From: Oscillospiraceae bacterium
Lineage (GTDB): Bacteria > Bacillota > Clostridia > Oscillospirales > Oscillospiraceae
Reading direction: 5' to 3'
DNA: 58,033 bases
Assembly: GCA_017430985.1 (NCBI GenBank)
Contig: JAFRLZ010000048.1
Coordinates: 1 to 58,033, forward strand
The position numbers were made by a program, and so were the translations under genes. Every line of letters begins with the position of its first letter. The stretch's first letter is position 1. Under the pieces are notes generated by a model that saw nothing but the letters and a program-made list of their open reading frames with translations, searched no databases and was not told the DNA's origin. Below are positions 1-7,532 of this stretch, piece by piece.

Positions 1-140
1 GCGCGAAGAACGACGGTCTGAAGGAGGCCATCGAGCACGTGCTGAAGCTGAAGGTCGTCAACCTGAAGACCGACCCGCAGCTGATGGGCGCTCTCGGCGC
101 CGCCGAGTATGCCCGTCAGAAGGGCCTTGCCAAGAAGTAA
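1..140 (+). CDS. C-terminal end of a BcrA/BadF/HgdC-type acyl-CoA dehydratase activator ATPase (partial)
   Basis: Only the last 45 residues are in the window; the frame is open from base 3 and stops at 140. The tail has the pattern QLMGALGAAEYARQKG, which I recognise as the closing segment of BadF/BadG/BcrA/HgdC ATPases. These ASKHA-fold proteins carry a [4Fe-4S] cluster and use ATP to inject an electron into 2-hydroxyacyl-CoA dehydratases or benzoyl-CoA reductases. The catalytic part lies upstream and cannot be checked. The next genes follow on the same strand at 40 and 8 bases, so they probably share its transcript. Family assignment rests on one short motif. Confidence 0.6.
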   Translation, partial: AKNDGLKEAIEHVLKLKVVNLKTDPQLMGALGAAEYARQKGLAKK

Positions 141-179
141 GCGGATACTCCATTCCATCAACTGAAAGGAGCAAGATGA

Positions 180-347
180 ATGGCTAAATTAGTGAAGCTT
201 CTGCTGACGCTGATCAAAGTCCTGTGCATCGTCGTCGGCGTGCTTTTTGTGGTCTATTTCTGGAACCTCGATCAGAAGGTGCTCGGCTGGTGCTACAAGC
301 AGGTCAACCTGATGTTTGACCGGAAGAAAGTCGATCTCGTCTTCTAG
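180..347 (+). CDS. Small single-span membrane protein, 55 aa
   Basis: A 55-residue protein starting MAKLVKLLLTL with one hydrophobic helix at about residues 8-27, then a short polar tail with aromatic and basic residues (WNLDQK, YKQVN, FDRKK). It is preceded by GAAAGGAG at a suitable distance and lies between the activator end (stop at 140) and the CdhC-like gene (356), so it is probably translated as part of that operon. I know no function. It could anchor or stabilise the neighbouring enzyme complex, but that is inference from position alone. Confidence 0.6.
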   Translation: MAKLVKLLLTLIKVLCIVVGVLFVVYFWNLDQKVLGWCYKQVNLMFDRKKVDLVF

Positions 348-355
348 CGCACCGT

Positions 356-1096
356 ATGGAACTGTACAACTCTCTCATCAGGGATACCCAGGCATTGTTG
401 GAGAGCGGCGCGCCGAAGGCCTGGCCGTACCGGCCCGGCAGCGAGTGGAAGGACATCGGCTCGAGCGAGCTCGTGCTCCAGAAGGACGCCGCCTTCGAAC
501 TCGGCTGCTCCGGCCGCGGCTCGGCAAACTATGTGCTCTTCACCTCCTCTCCGGAGCTGGTGAAGGAGGATCAGGTCCTGCTCTACGGCAAGGACCTCGG
601 AGAGATCAGCGGTCCGGTGGACTTCGCCCGTATCGTCCTGCTGCGCGTCGGCGTGCTGGATGGGGACGACGAGGCGGTCTACCGCATCCTGAAGGATATC
701 GAGTTTGCCAAATACCACGTCTATCCCGAGGGCTACATGGTGCGCATGTCTCCGGAGAACTACCGGGAGCAGGTCCGCGTGAGCAAACAGGCCATCCGCA
801 GGGGGATCAACTTCCGGCAGATCGGCGCGAGCTACATCCAGGCCTACAAGAAGGACCCGAACGTTCTCAACGCCACGGTCATCTTCGTGACCGCACCGAA
901 CTTTGATTTCGGCGCCATGAAAGAACTGGCGAAGAAAGCCAACGCCGTGACCAACACCCTTACGCACATTCTTGAGGGCCTGAGCACCGACTGCACGGTG
1001 TGCGCGCTCAAGGACATCTGCGACGAGGTGGAGGGCATGAAGGAGCTCCACTTCGGCGTGGGCGACAAGGGCGCCGACAAGGGTCACAAGCACTGA
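356..1096 (+). CDS. CdhC-like protein with C-terminal Cys cluster ('carbon monoxide dehydrogenase'-type annotation)
   Basis: A soluble 246-residue protein. Its C-terminal half is the recognisable part: a segment around EFAKYHVYPEGYMVRMS, then an end motif DCTVCALKDICDEVEG followed by MKELHFG, giving C-x2-C-x5-C plus a conserved His. From memory, proteins of this length and ending are labelled as CO dehydrogenase/acetyl-CoA synthase beta-related, but the length is about half of CdhC and no other Wood-Ljungdahl gene is visible. The Cys cluster suggests a metal or Fe-S site. It starts 8 bases after the small membrane protein with no strong ribosome site, so it may be translationally coupled. It is followed by a strong terminator. 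Confidence 0.5.
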   Translation: MELYNSLIRDTQALLESGAPKAWPYRPGSEWKDIGSSELVLQKDAAFELGCSGRGSANYVLFTSSPELVKEDQVLLYGKDLGEISGPVDFARIVLLRVGVLDGDDEAVYRILKDIEFAKYHVYPEGYMVRMSPENYREQVRVSKQAIRRGINFRQIGASYIQAYKKDPNVLNATVIFVTAPNFDFGAMKELAKKANAVTNTLTHILEGLSTDCTVCALKDICDEVEGMKELHFGVGDKGADKGHKH

Positions 1097-1108
1097 TCTC
1101 AGCAAATC

Positions 1109-1146
1109 GAAAAAAGGAGCCGCGGTTTTCCGCGGCTCCTTTTCCG
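1109..1146 (+). terminator. Intrinsic terminator after the CdhC-like gene
   Basis: A perfect hairpin AAAAGGAGCCGCGG / CCGCGGCTCCTTTT with a short T-rich loop, followed by T-rich sequence. It closes the operon that enters from the left edge. Confidence 0.85.
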
Positions 1147-1164
1147 TTTGTTTACAGCGTGGAC

Positions 1165-1193
1165 TTGCACCTTTCGCCGGTTGGTGGTACAAT
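1165..1193 (+). promoter_or_regulatory. Sigma-A promoter for rpiB
   Basis: TTGCAC (1165-1170), 17-base spacer, TACAAT (1188-1193), with a TG one base before the -10 (extended -10). It lies just after the preceding terminator and 34 bases before the rpiB start. Confidence 0.7.
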
Positions 1194-1226
1194 AAACCGA
1201 AATCGACCATTCGGGAGGAAACGACA

Positions 1227-1652
1227 ATGATTGCGATCGGCAGCGACCACGGAGGATACGCGCTCAAGCAGGAGCTCATGGCGCATCTGGACAAGCGCGG
1301 CCTGGCCTACAGGGACTACGGCACCTATTCGGAGGCGTCCTGCGATTACCCGGTCTATGCGAAGGCCGTCGCGCAGGCGGTGGCTTCGGGCGAGTGCGAA
1401 CGGGGCATCCTTATCTGCGGCACCGGCATCGGCGTGTCCATCACGGCCAACAAGGTGCCCGGCATCCGCGCCGCTGTCTGCGGCGACTGCTTTACCGCGA
1501 AGGCGACGCGCGAGCACAACGACGCGAACGTCCTGTGCATGGGCGCGCGCGTGGTCGGCGCGGGCCTTGCGCTGATGATCGCGGACACCTTCCTCGACAC
1601 CGCGTTTTCCAACGACGAGCGGCATATCCGCCGGATCTCCATGATCGAGTGA
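1227..1652 (+). CDS. rpiB: Ribose-5-phosphate isomerase B (RpiB/LacAB family)
   Basis: Interconverts ribose 5-phosphate and ribulose 5-phosphate in the non-oxidative pentose phosphate pathway; cytosolic. At 141 residues it has normal family length. The N-terminal IGSDHGGYALK phosphate and sugar-binding motif, the catalytic cysteine loop LICGTGIGVS (Cys64) and the REHNDANVL segment are all intact. The RBS GGGAGGAAA lies 8 bases before the ATG. RpiB resembles LacA/LacB, but the isolated context with no tagatose genes favours RpiB. The DUF4015 gene follows 18 bases downstream and is probably co-transcribed. Confidence 0.92.
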   Translation: MIAIGSDHGGYALKQELMAHLDKRGLAYRDYGTYSEASCDYPVYAKAVAQAVASGECERGILICGTGIGVSITANKVPGIRAAVCGDCFTAKATREHNDANVLCMGARVVGAGLALMIADTFLDTAFSNDERHIRRISMIE

Positions 1653-1670
1653 TCCCGGGAGGGGATTGAT

Positions 1671-2801
1671 TTGGCAAGAAATTCGGAATTCTATAAAGGA
1701 CGCCGCAAACGCCGCAACCGCGTCTTGGTCCCCGCGGCTATCGCCCTGGCGATCATCAGCCTGGCGGTGGTGCTCTTCTACGGGATCCAGAAATACGCGG
1801 TCATCACCAAGGAGCGCGTTTCGGTGCGCCTGCCCTTTCTGACGGGCGAGGAGAGCCTCCTGGCCGCCAGGGACGACGAGACGGCGCTGGAGCTGGAGAC
1901 GACGAACGTTTCCATCATCTTTCAGGAGCCGGACTACAGCTCCGTGCAGCAGCAGGTCGACGGGGACGTTCCGCCCGTGCGCGCGATCTTCCTGGCGAGC
2001 AACGAGATCACGCGCGACAAGCTCGTGGAATCTGCAGGCCGGCTCATCAAGGGCAACGCCCTGGTGCTGGAGATGAAGCCTGCCAGCGGCGCGCTGATCT
2101 GGGACTCCAAGACGTCCGTGGCCGCCAGCTACGGCCTGGCGGGCAACCCGCTTTCGGATGACGTGAAGGCGGCGCTGACGGCGATCAAGGAGCAGGGCGT
2201 GTACCTCGTCGCGCAGATCAGCGTCTGCCGGGACGATCTCTTCGCCTCCCGCAGCACGATCGTCACGCTGCGCAACAAGGACACCGGCGGCAACTACATC
2301 GACGACGGCGGCGCGTGGCTGGACGCCTACAGCATGGAGCTGCGGCGCTATACCGTGGAGCTCGTGCGGGAGCTGTACTCGATGGGCTTCGACGAGGTCG
2401 TGCTCGCCAATGTGATGCACCCCACGCTGCCGGAGGGCGTTTCGCTGCTGTACACGCGCGACATGTCCACCTCGCCGGGGCCGGTGAACGCCGTCTGCGG
2501 CTTTGCGCTGGCGGTGGCGCAGGAGCTGTCCGACCGGGACGGCTATCTCTCCATTTACCTCAACTCGGCGCCCGCGCTGGTGCGCGCGGACGCGAACACC
2601 GGGCAGGACGGCCGCCTGTTCATGAAGCTCTTCGACCGCGTCTACTACAACACGGACCGTTACGCCTACACCTACAACCTCAACGATATCGCGCCCTATG
2701 TCACCGTGGGCAAGGCCACGAACCGCTTCGTGCCGGTCGTCATCAACTATCTGCCGGACAACAGCGAGACCGTCTCCTGGGTGCTCATCGACAGGGAATA
2801 A
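1671..2801 (+). CDS. Membrane-anchored DUF4015 putative glycoside hydrolase-like protein
   Basis: 376 residues starting at TTG (1671) with GGGAGGGG upstream. The N-terminus is highly basic (YKGRRKRRNR) and leads into one transmembrane helix at about 23-43, so the bulk is extracellular. Residues from about 105 onward (VRAIFLASNEITRDKL, LVLEMKPASGALIWDS, GFDEVVLANVMHP) match the TIM-barrel 'putative glycosyl hydrolase' domain DUF4015 as I remember it. The typical YxDDGGAWLD-like stretch is present. Substrate is unknown; cell-wall glycan is plausible for an anchored exoprotein. It lies 18 bases after rpiB and ends at a bidirectional hairpin. Confidence 0.75.
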   Translation: MARNSEFYKGRRKRRNRVLVPAAIALAIISLAVVLFYGIQKYAVITKERVSVRLPFLTGEESLLAARDDETALELETTNVSIIFQEPDYSSVQQQVDGDVPPVRAIFLASNEITRDKLVESAGRLIKGNALVLEMKPASGALIWDSKTSVAASYGLAGNPLSDDVKAALTAIKEQGVYLVAQISVCRDDLFASRSTIVTLRNKDTGGNYIDDGGAWLDAYSMELRRYTVELVRELYSMGFDEVVLANVMHPTLPEGVSLLYTRDMSTSPGPVNAVCGFALAVAQELSDRDGYLSIYLNSAPALVRADANTGQDGRLFMKLFDRVYYNTDRYAYTYNLNDIAPYVTVGKATNRFVPVVINYLPDNSETVSWVLIDRE

Positions 2802-2807
2802 AATGTG

Positions 2808-2860
2808 AAAAAAGAAAAGAGTGAAGAGAACGAACACTCTCTTCACTCTTTTCTTTTATC
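2808..2860. terminator. Bidirectional terminator between the DUF4015 gene and upp
   Basis: A long perfect stem AAAAGAAAAGAGTGAAGAGA with its complement, 8-base loop, A-run on one side and T-run on the other. It serves both converging genes. Confidence 0.9.
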
Positions 2861-2867
2861 TTTTCAC

Positions 2868-3497
2868 TTACTTGGTGCCGAAGATGCGGTCGCCCGCGTC
2901 GCCCAGACCGGGGACGATGTAGGCGTTCTCGTTGAGATGGTCGTCCAGCGCGGCCACAAAGATGTCCACGTCCGGGTGCTCCTTCTGCATCCGGGCCACG
3001 CCTTCAGGCGCGCCGATGATGCTCATGAGCTTGATGTGCTTGACGCCGTCTGCCTTCAGGAAGTCGATGGCGGCCGCGGCGGAGCCGCCGGTGGCCAGCA
3101 TCGGGTCGACCACGATCACGTCGCGCTCGGCGATGTCGGCGGGCATCTTGCAGTAATACTTCACGGGCTCCTTGGTCTGCGGATCACGGAAGAGACCGAT
3201 GTGCCCGACCTTGACGTTGGGCATCATGCTGACCATGCCGTCCACCATGCCGAGGCCGGCGCGGAGGATGGGCACGATCGCCAGCTTCTTGCCGGCGATG
3301 CGGTGGCATTTGGCCATGGCCACCGGAGTCTGAACGTTTACCTCCTCCAGAGGGAGATCACGGGTCGCCTCATAGCACATCAGCATGGCGATCTCGGACA
3401 CCAGTTCGCGGAATTCCTTCACGCTGGTTTTTTCATCACGCAGGATGGAGAGCTTGTGCTGGATCAGAGGATGGTCAAATACGACTACTTTGCTCAT
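2868..3497 (-). CDS. upp: Uracil phosphoribosyltransferase
   Basis: Converts uracil and PRPP to UMP for pyrimidine salvage; cytosolic. The 209 residues match the normal family size. Diagnostic parts are the N-terminal [12 protein letters not shown], the PILRAGLGM segment (76-84), the PRPP loop [11 protein letters not shown] (129-139), and the uracil-binding end [13 protein letters not shown]. The start has AAGGAGACCGAAAG upstream. It lies 32 bases downstream of tsaB on the same strand, suggesting a tsaE-tsaB-upp transcript ending in the hairpin at 2808-2860. Confidence 0.96.
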   Translation of the reverse strand: MSKVVVFDHPLIQHKLSILRDEKTSVKEFRELVSEIAMLMCYEATRDLPLEEVNVQTPVAMAKCHRIAGKKLAIVPILRAGLGMVDGMVSMMPNVKVGHIGLFRDPQTKEPVKYYCKMPADIAERDVIVVDPMLATGGSAAAAIDFLKADGVKHIKLMSIIGAPEGVARMQKEHPDVDIFVAALDDHLNENAYIVPGLGDAGDRIFGTK

Positions 3498-3529
3498 CTT
3501 TCGGTCTCCTTTTATTGTAAAGTTATGGG

Positions 3530-4231
3530 TCAGCCTTTTTGTTCGGCGGCGAGGCGCGCCTGCCGCTCGCGCTCGGCCTGGCTCAGCCGGAGATAGACCG
3601 GCAGCAGCGCTTCGCCGGAGATGGGGGGCTTATCCTGCGCGGCCATGGCCACGCCCCAGGCGTCCTGCCAGACGAGATCGTCCGGCGCCATACGGAAGGG
3701 GAGCCCCTGCGCGCGGAGATGCTCCGCGGTCAGAGCCGCGCCGTCTCCGACGAGAAAGACCGGGGAGGGGAGAGCCCGCAGCTCCGCCGCCAGCTCCTCC
3801 AGAGCGATCGGCCGGTCCTCGCACAGCCGCTGCGGCCGCCCGTCCCGGATCTCGAAGAGCGCGTTGTATACCTGGCGGCGTCTTGCGTCCATCACGGGGC
3901 AGATCACGCCGCCCGCGGCAAGACCGTGCCAGGCCATGGCCTCCAGGGTGCTCACGCCGACGCAGGGCTTTTCCGCAGCCCAGGCCAAGCCCTTCACGGT
4001 GCTCACGCCGATGCGCACGCCGGTAAAGGAGCCCGGGCCGTGCGCGACGGCGATGAGGTCGACGTCCCGCAGGGCGAGCTCGGCATTTTTCAGCATATCC
4101 TCCGCCATCGGCAGCAGGGTGCGGCTGTGGGTCAGGCCGCTGACCTGGATGCTTTGGCTCAGCAGCCTCCCGTCCCGCAGCAGCGCGACGGAGGCGGCCT
4201 TGGCCGAGGATTCAAAGGCGAGGATCAGCAC
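3530..4231 (-). CDS. tsaB: tRNA N6-adenosine threonylcarbamoyltransferase complex subunit TsaB
   Basis: Dimerisation partner of TsaD in making t6A37 on ANN-decoding tRNAs. I place the start at GTG 4231 ([16 protein letters not shown]), giving 233 residues and a 7-base overlap with tsaE; a longer open frame upstream is inside tsaE and does not resemble the family. The ASKHA-type N-terminal lobe has LILAFESS and the conserved segment [20 protein letters not shown] at about 62-81. The C-terminal lobe is degenerate, as is normal for TsaB. Overlap with tsaE indicates translational coupling. Confidence 0.93.
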   Translation of the reverse strand: MLILAFESSAKAASVALLRDGRLLSQSIQVSGLTHSRTLLPMAEDMLKNAELALRDVDLIAVAHGPGSFTGVRIGVSTVKGLAWAAEKPCVGVSTLEAMAWHGLAAGGVICPVMDARRRQVYNALFEIRDGRPQRLCEDRPIALEELAAELRALPSPVFLVGDGAALTAEHLRAQGLPFRMAPDDLVWQDAWGVAMAAQDKPPISGEALLPVYLRLSQAERERQARLAAEQKG

Positions 4232-4668
4232 GGCTCCGCCCCCTCGATGGTGATCTCGCGCCCCGTGTCGGAGAGCTTCCGGATGCTGACGCGGACCTCG
4301 TCGCCGAAAAAGGCGTCCTCCACGTTCTCGCTCCACTCCACGGCACAGACGGCGCCGCGCGCGAGGTAGTCTTCCCAGCCGATGTCAAACAGCTCGTCCG
4401 CCCCGGAGAGGCGGTACATATCGAAATGAATCAGCTCGCGCTCGCCCAGGTATTCGTTGACGATGGTGAAGGTCGGGCTGGAGACGCGGCAGTCAAGCCC
4501 CATCCCGCGCGCCATGCCGCGCACGAAGGCCGTCTTGCCGGCGCCGAGATCGCCGTACATAGCGACGACGCTGCCGCCGGGCAGCCCGGCCGCCAGGCGC
4601 GCGCCGAGCGCTTCGGTCTCCGCTTCGCTGTTTGTGATATAAGTGGGCATAGCGATACCATCCTTCAT
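4225..4668 (-). CDS. tsaE: tRNA threonylcarbamoyladenosine biosynthesis ATPase TsaE
   Basis: P-loop ATPase that cycles the TsaBDE complex in t6A synthesis. The 147 residues contain Walker A GDLGAGKT (39-46), the switch-like [11 protein letters not shown] and the HFDMYRLSG segment, plus the C-terminal [13 protein letters not shown], all typical of TsaE. A second in-frame ATG at 4650 (MPTYITNS) is an equally good start. Order tsaE-tsaB with overlapping ends is the usual Firmicutes arrangement. TsaD and TsaC are not in this window. Confidence 0.94.
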   Translation of the reverse strand: MKDGIAMPTYITNSEAETEALGARLAAGLPGGSVVAMYGDLGAGKTAFVRGMARGMGLDCRVSSPTFTIVNEYLGERELIHFDMYRLSGADELFDIGWEDYLARGAVCAVEWSENVEDAFFGDEVRVSIRKLSDTGREITIEGAEPC

Positions 4669-4700
4669 AAACCTTTCACATTATACACCATGCCGCCCCA

Positions 4701-4729
4701 TTGCGTAAAGAGCAAAACTGTGATAAAAT
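4701..4729 (+). promoter_or_regulatory. Sigma-A promoter for the RodA-family gene
   Basis: TTGCGT (4701-4706), 17-base spacer, TAAAAT (4724-4729) with an extended -10 TGA just before it. It is divergent from tsaE. Confidence 0.6.
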
Positions 4730-4784
4730 ACTCTGCGATCGCGGTCGTTTTTTGTAGGAGACTGCGAAGGGTAGGTTCTGACGC

Positions 4785-5939
4785 ATGAAAAAATACGCGC
4801 CTTACATAAAAATGTTCTTCAAGCGGGCGGACATGTTCCTCTTTACCGTCTGCCTGATCTGCGCCTGCATCAGCGTGTACGCCGTCCATGTGGCGACGAC
4901 AGGCCTCGCGGCCGCGGAGGTGGCCGGCATCAACCCCACGAAGATGGTGATGGTCCAGGTCTTTTCCATTTTCCTGGGGATCGGCGCCTTTGTGCTCTTC
5001 ACGGTGATCGACTGCGACATCCTCGGCGAGCAGTGGCGCTGGCTGCTGGCCCTGATCGGCGCGCTCCTCGTGGCGCTCGTGATCTTCGGCTCCGAGGACA
5101 ACACCGGCAACAAGAGCTGGATCCGCTTCTTCGGCATCGGCATCCAGCCTTCCGAGATCATCAAGGTCCTGTACATCATCATCTCGGCCAAGCTCATGAC
5201 CTGGCTCAAAGAGCACAAGGACATCAACAATGTGCTCTCGGTGGCGGAGATGGCGGCGCTTTTCGCCGTGATCTTCGTGGCCATCATGGTCGTGTCCTCC
5301 GACCTCGGCAACGCGGTCATCCTGCTGGCGATCTTCCTGGTCATGTTTTTCGCCCTGGGCGTCAAGCTCTACTGGTTCGCCATCGGCGGCGCGGCCGTTG
5401 CGGCCATGATCCCGCTGATGTGGAACTTCGTGCTCAAGGATTACCAGAAGCAGCGCCTCATCGCGCCCTACGACAAGACCATCGACCCGGACGGCTGGGG
5501 CATCACCTGGCAGAGCACCCAGAGCCGCCAGACCCTGGCTTCCGGCCGGCTGACCGGCGTCGAGGCGGGGCATCGGGTCTCGGTCTTCACCGGCAAGCAC
5601 ACGGACTTCATCTTCTCCAGCATCGGGGAGATGTGGGGCATGATCGGCTGCCTGATCGTGATCGTGCTGCTGGCGATCATCATCGTCCGCTGCTTCCGCA
5701 TCGGCTTCCGCGCCGGGCGGACCTACGATATGCTCATCTGCGTGGGCGTCGGCGCGGCCATCGCCTTCCAAACCTTCATCAACATCGGCATGTGCCTGAA
5801 CATCACGCCCGTCATCGGCATCGCGCTGCCCTTCTTCAGCTACGGAGGCTCGTCGATGGTGACGCTCTTCGCGGCCATGGGCCTGGTATCGGGCGTCAAG
5901 TTCAAACCGAAGCCGGAGCATTTTTCGCTGGCCTACTGA
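4785..5939 (+). CDS. rodA: SEDS-family peptidoglycan glycosyltransferase, RodA/FtsW type
   Basis: Polytopic enzyme polymerising lipid II into glycan strands with a class B PBP partner. 384 residues, about 10 membrane helices. Family motifs present: QPSEIIK (121-127), the extracellular loop KHTDFIFSSIGE (271-282) with the catalytic-type Asp274, and the closing GIALPFFSYGGSSM segment. The helix-rich layout and single-gene context fit RodA (elongation) somewhat better than FtsW or SpoVE, but no mreB or pbp gene is nearby to settle it. Ends shortly before the tRNA-Leu promoter. Confidence 0.88.
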   Translation: MKKYAPYIKMFFKRADMFLFTVCLICACISVYAVHVATTGLAAAEVAGINPTKMVMVQVFSIFLGIGAFVLFTVIDCDILGEQWRWLLALIGALLVALVIFGSEDNTGNKSWIRFFGIGIQPSEIIKVLYIIISAKLMTWLKEHKDINNVLSVAEMAALFAVIFVAIMVVSSDLGNAVILLAIFLVMFFALGVKLYWFAIGGAAVAAMIPLMWNFVLKDYQKQRLIAPYDKTIDPDGWGITWQSTQSRQTLASGRLTGVEAGHRVSVFTGKHTDFIFSSIGEMWGMIGCLIVIVLLAIIIVRCFRIGFRAGRTYDMLICVGVGAAIAFQTFINIGMCLNITPVIGIALPFFSYGGSSMVTLFAAMGLVSGVKFKPKPEHFSLAY

Positions 5940-6000
5940 GAGCGAGCGGCGGGAGCGTCTTCCCGCCGCCGCTTTTTGCGGAAAGAGCGAGATTTTCTTC

Positions 6001-6029
6001 TTGACAAGCGCCCGCACGGGTGCTATGAT
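6001..6029 (+). promoter_or_regulatory. Consensus promoter for tRNA-Leu
   Basis: Perfect TTGACA (6001-6006), 17-base spacer, TATGAT (6024-6029), 17 bases before the mature tRNA 5' end. Confidence 0.85.
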
Positions 6030-6046
6030 AAACAAGCTTTCCAAAT

Positions 6047-6134
6047 GCGCGAGTGGTGGAATTGGCAGACTCGCTAGATTCAGGTTCTAGTGCTCACTCC
6101 GGGCGTGCGGGTTCAAGTCCCGCCTCGCGCACCA
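6047..6134 (+). tRNA. tRNA-Leu, anticodon CAG; integration target of the downstream island
   Basis: Class II tRNA with acceptor stem GCGCGAG/CTCGCGC, anticodon stem CTAGA/TCTAG around loop TTCAGGT (anticodon CAG, reading CUG), an extra variable arm, T-loop GTTCAAGTC and an encoded CCA. Its final 23 bases (6112-6134) are repeated exactly at 24662-24684, marking it as the attachment site of a genomic island; the island end restores the full 3' end, so the tRNA should still work. Confidence 0.96.
6112..6134 (+). repeat. attL: left copy of the 23-bp tRNA-Leu direct repeat
   Basis: The T-arm and acceptor end of tRNA-Leu from TTCAAGTCCC to the CCA. Identical to 24662-24684; the flanking bases on both sides differ between copies. 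Confidence 0.9.
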
Positions 6135-6170
6135 AAACCCTGTGGTTTCAACGACCACAGGGTTTTTCTT
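6135..6170 (+). terminator. Terminator supplied by the island directly after tRNA-Leu
   Basis: Hairpin AAACCCTGTGGT / ACCACAGGGTTT with loop TTCAACG and a T5 tail, starting immediately after the tRNA CCA. It lies inside the island, so it replaces the terminator now displaced to 24689-24734. Confidence 0.88.
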
Positions 6171-6176
6171 TTGGAG

Positions 6177-6215
6177 TTGAGCGCTAGATTTTTACCCCCA
6201 TTTGAGCGCTAGATT
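6177..6215 (+). repeat. Two 14-bp direct repeats, candidate integrase arm sites
   Basis: TTGAGCGCTAGATT occurs at 6177-6190 and again at 6202-6215, a 25-bp period, between the attL core and the integrase ribosome site. This position is typical for arm-type recombinase sites or autoregulatory sites. No copy was seen at the right end. Confidence 0.5.
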
Positions 6216-6256
6216 ATTTCATAGACTGTTTTCGGCTCAAAAGGGAGGAAAAAACG

Positions 6257-7183
6257 ATGCGTAGAATGAAGATTATAAACGCCGAGGAAGTCAGGCGCAC
6301 GCCCTACACAGAGGCGGCAAATGCTTTTTTCAAACATTGTCGGGTCAAGAACTTACGCCCGCGCACCATCAACTACTACAAAGAGGATTTGACTTATTTC
6401 CACGGGAAAACGGGCATCAGGTATGTAGATGAAATCACACAGGAGGTCTTTGACGATTTCATTTTCAACGAGCTGGAAGCGGGCAAGAAAACAAGTTCCC
6501 TGAATACGCGGATTAGGGGGCTGCGGGTGTTCTTTTCATTCTGCGCCGAGCGGGAGTATATGAAGCCCATCCATCCTAAATTGATGAAAGTGGATAAGGA
6601 AATCAAGGAACCCTATACCGACGCGGAGCTGAAACGCCTCTTGAAAAAGCCGGAATCCAATAGATGGGCAGAGTGGAGGACTTGGGCGGCAATCAACTAT
6701 CTCATTTCTACTGGAAACAGGCTCAGCACGATAACAAACTTGAAGATTGAGGATATAAACTTTGAGGAAATGACGATACATCTGAAACAGGTGAAAAACC
6801 GCCATCAGCAGTTTGTCCCGCTCTCTCCCGCTCTGAAAGATGTGCTTTTAGATTATCTCAAAACTTGGGAATGGACGCGAAGCGATTATCTGTTCCCAAC
6901 TTATGAGGGGAAGAGCCTGAAAGTCCGTTCTTTCCAATGTGCCATAGAGCGATATAATAAGGGCAGGGGAGTATCAAAAACAAGCGTTCACCTGTTCCGG
7001 CACACCTTTGCCAAAAACTACATTTTAGCGGGCGGCGGGATGATTCAGCTTCAAGCCCTGCTCGGTCATTCCACGCTGGATATGACACGCCACTATGTCA
7101 ATCTCTACGGGACGGACCTACAAAAGAACTACGCCAGATTCAACCCGTTGGATAATCTAATGAAGCAAGTTGAAGCGAGTTAG
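6257..7183 (+). CDS. int: Tyrosine recombinase / site-specific integrase of the island
   Basis: 308 residues starting after GGGAGGAAAAAACG. An N-terminal SAM-like core-binding domain (about 15-105) is followed by the catalytic domain (about 115-295). The full active-site set is visible: Arg155 in STGNRLS, Lys180 in QVKNRHQ, His245 and Arg248 in HLFRHTFA, His271 in LLGHSTLD and nucleophile Tyr280 in RHYVNLY. It would catalyse recombination between the 23-bp tRNA repeats. Base composition is clearly more AT-rich than flanking genes, marking foreign origin. It reads away from the tRNA, the usual geometry. No excisionase was identified. Confidence 0.95.
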   Translation: MRRMKIINAEEVRRTPYTEAANAFFKHCRVKNLRPRTINYYKEDLTYFHGKTGIRYVDEITQEVFDDFIFNELEAGKKTSSLNTRIRGLRVFFSFCAEREYMKPIHPKLMKVDKEIKEPYTDAELKRLLKKPESNRWAEWRTWAAINYLISTGNRLSTITNLKIEDINFEEMTIHLKQVKNRHQQFVPLSPALKDVLLDYLKTWEWTRSDYLFPTYEGKSLKVRSFQCAIERYNKGRGVSKTSVHLFRHTFAKNYILAGGGMIQLQALLGHSTLDMTRHYVNLYGTDLQKNYARFNPLDNLMKQVEAS

Positions 7184-7221
7184 AACATCATCGAACATCT
7201 TTTAACATCTTTGGAACATCT
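7183..7221 (+). repeat. Four helically phased AACATC repeats at the integrase 3' end
   Basis: (G/T)AACATC begins at 7183, 7193, 7203 and 7214, so the copies are 10, 10 and 11 bases apart and lie on one face of the helix, starting at the integrase stop codon. It could be a recombinase or accessory-protein binding array, or part of an old junction. Confidence 0.5.
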
Positions 7222-7501
7222 TATTGCCAACATGAAGGACGGCGCCTGGTGCGGCTTCAAGTACTTTGCCTTTGACGGCAGCGAGAGCGAGATCACCGTT
7301 ACCGTGCGCGGCAGCGCGATGGGAATGCTGAAGGTCTATAACGAACGGGAACAAGCGCCTGTCGCCGAAATCCGCGTCACGGCGTCGCAGGACTACACGG
7401 CTTTTTCCTCCACGTTTTCCGTGTCCGCCGGCACGCAGCCTCTCTTCTTCGTCTTCGAGGGCTCCGGCGCGATGGATTTCGCTTGCTTTGAAATCGTATA
7501 A
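7211..7501 (+). pseudogene. 5'-truncated C-terminal (CBM6-like) fragment of a GH43-type enzyme
   Basis: An open frame of 96 residues with no ribosome site and only a TTG near the left end. From about residue 7 it reads like the last, beta-sandwich domain of a secreted-type or intracellular GH43 arabinosidase/xylosidase: MKDGAWCGFKYFAF, ITVTVRG, PVAEIRV, LFFVFEGSGAMDFACFEI. The catalytic five-blade propeller is missing; homology begins right after the AACATC repeats. I read it as the remnant left when the integrase module was joined to the sugar cluster. It is not a piece of the GH43 at 20865, whose C-terminus is different. Confidence 0.6.
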
Positions 7502-7532
7502 GACTAACGGAACACCTTTGCAGTCCTGACTC

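Noticed and set aside
4225-4336. Longer tsaB starting at 4336
   Set aside because: The extra 35 codons lie in tsaE and read as Arg/His/Gly-rich noise; the family start LILAFESS follows the GTG at 4231.
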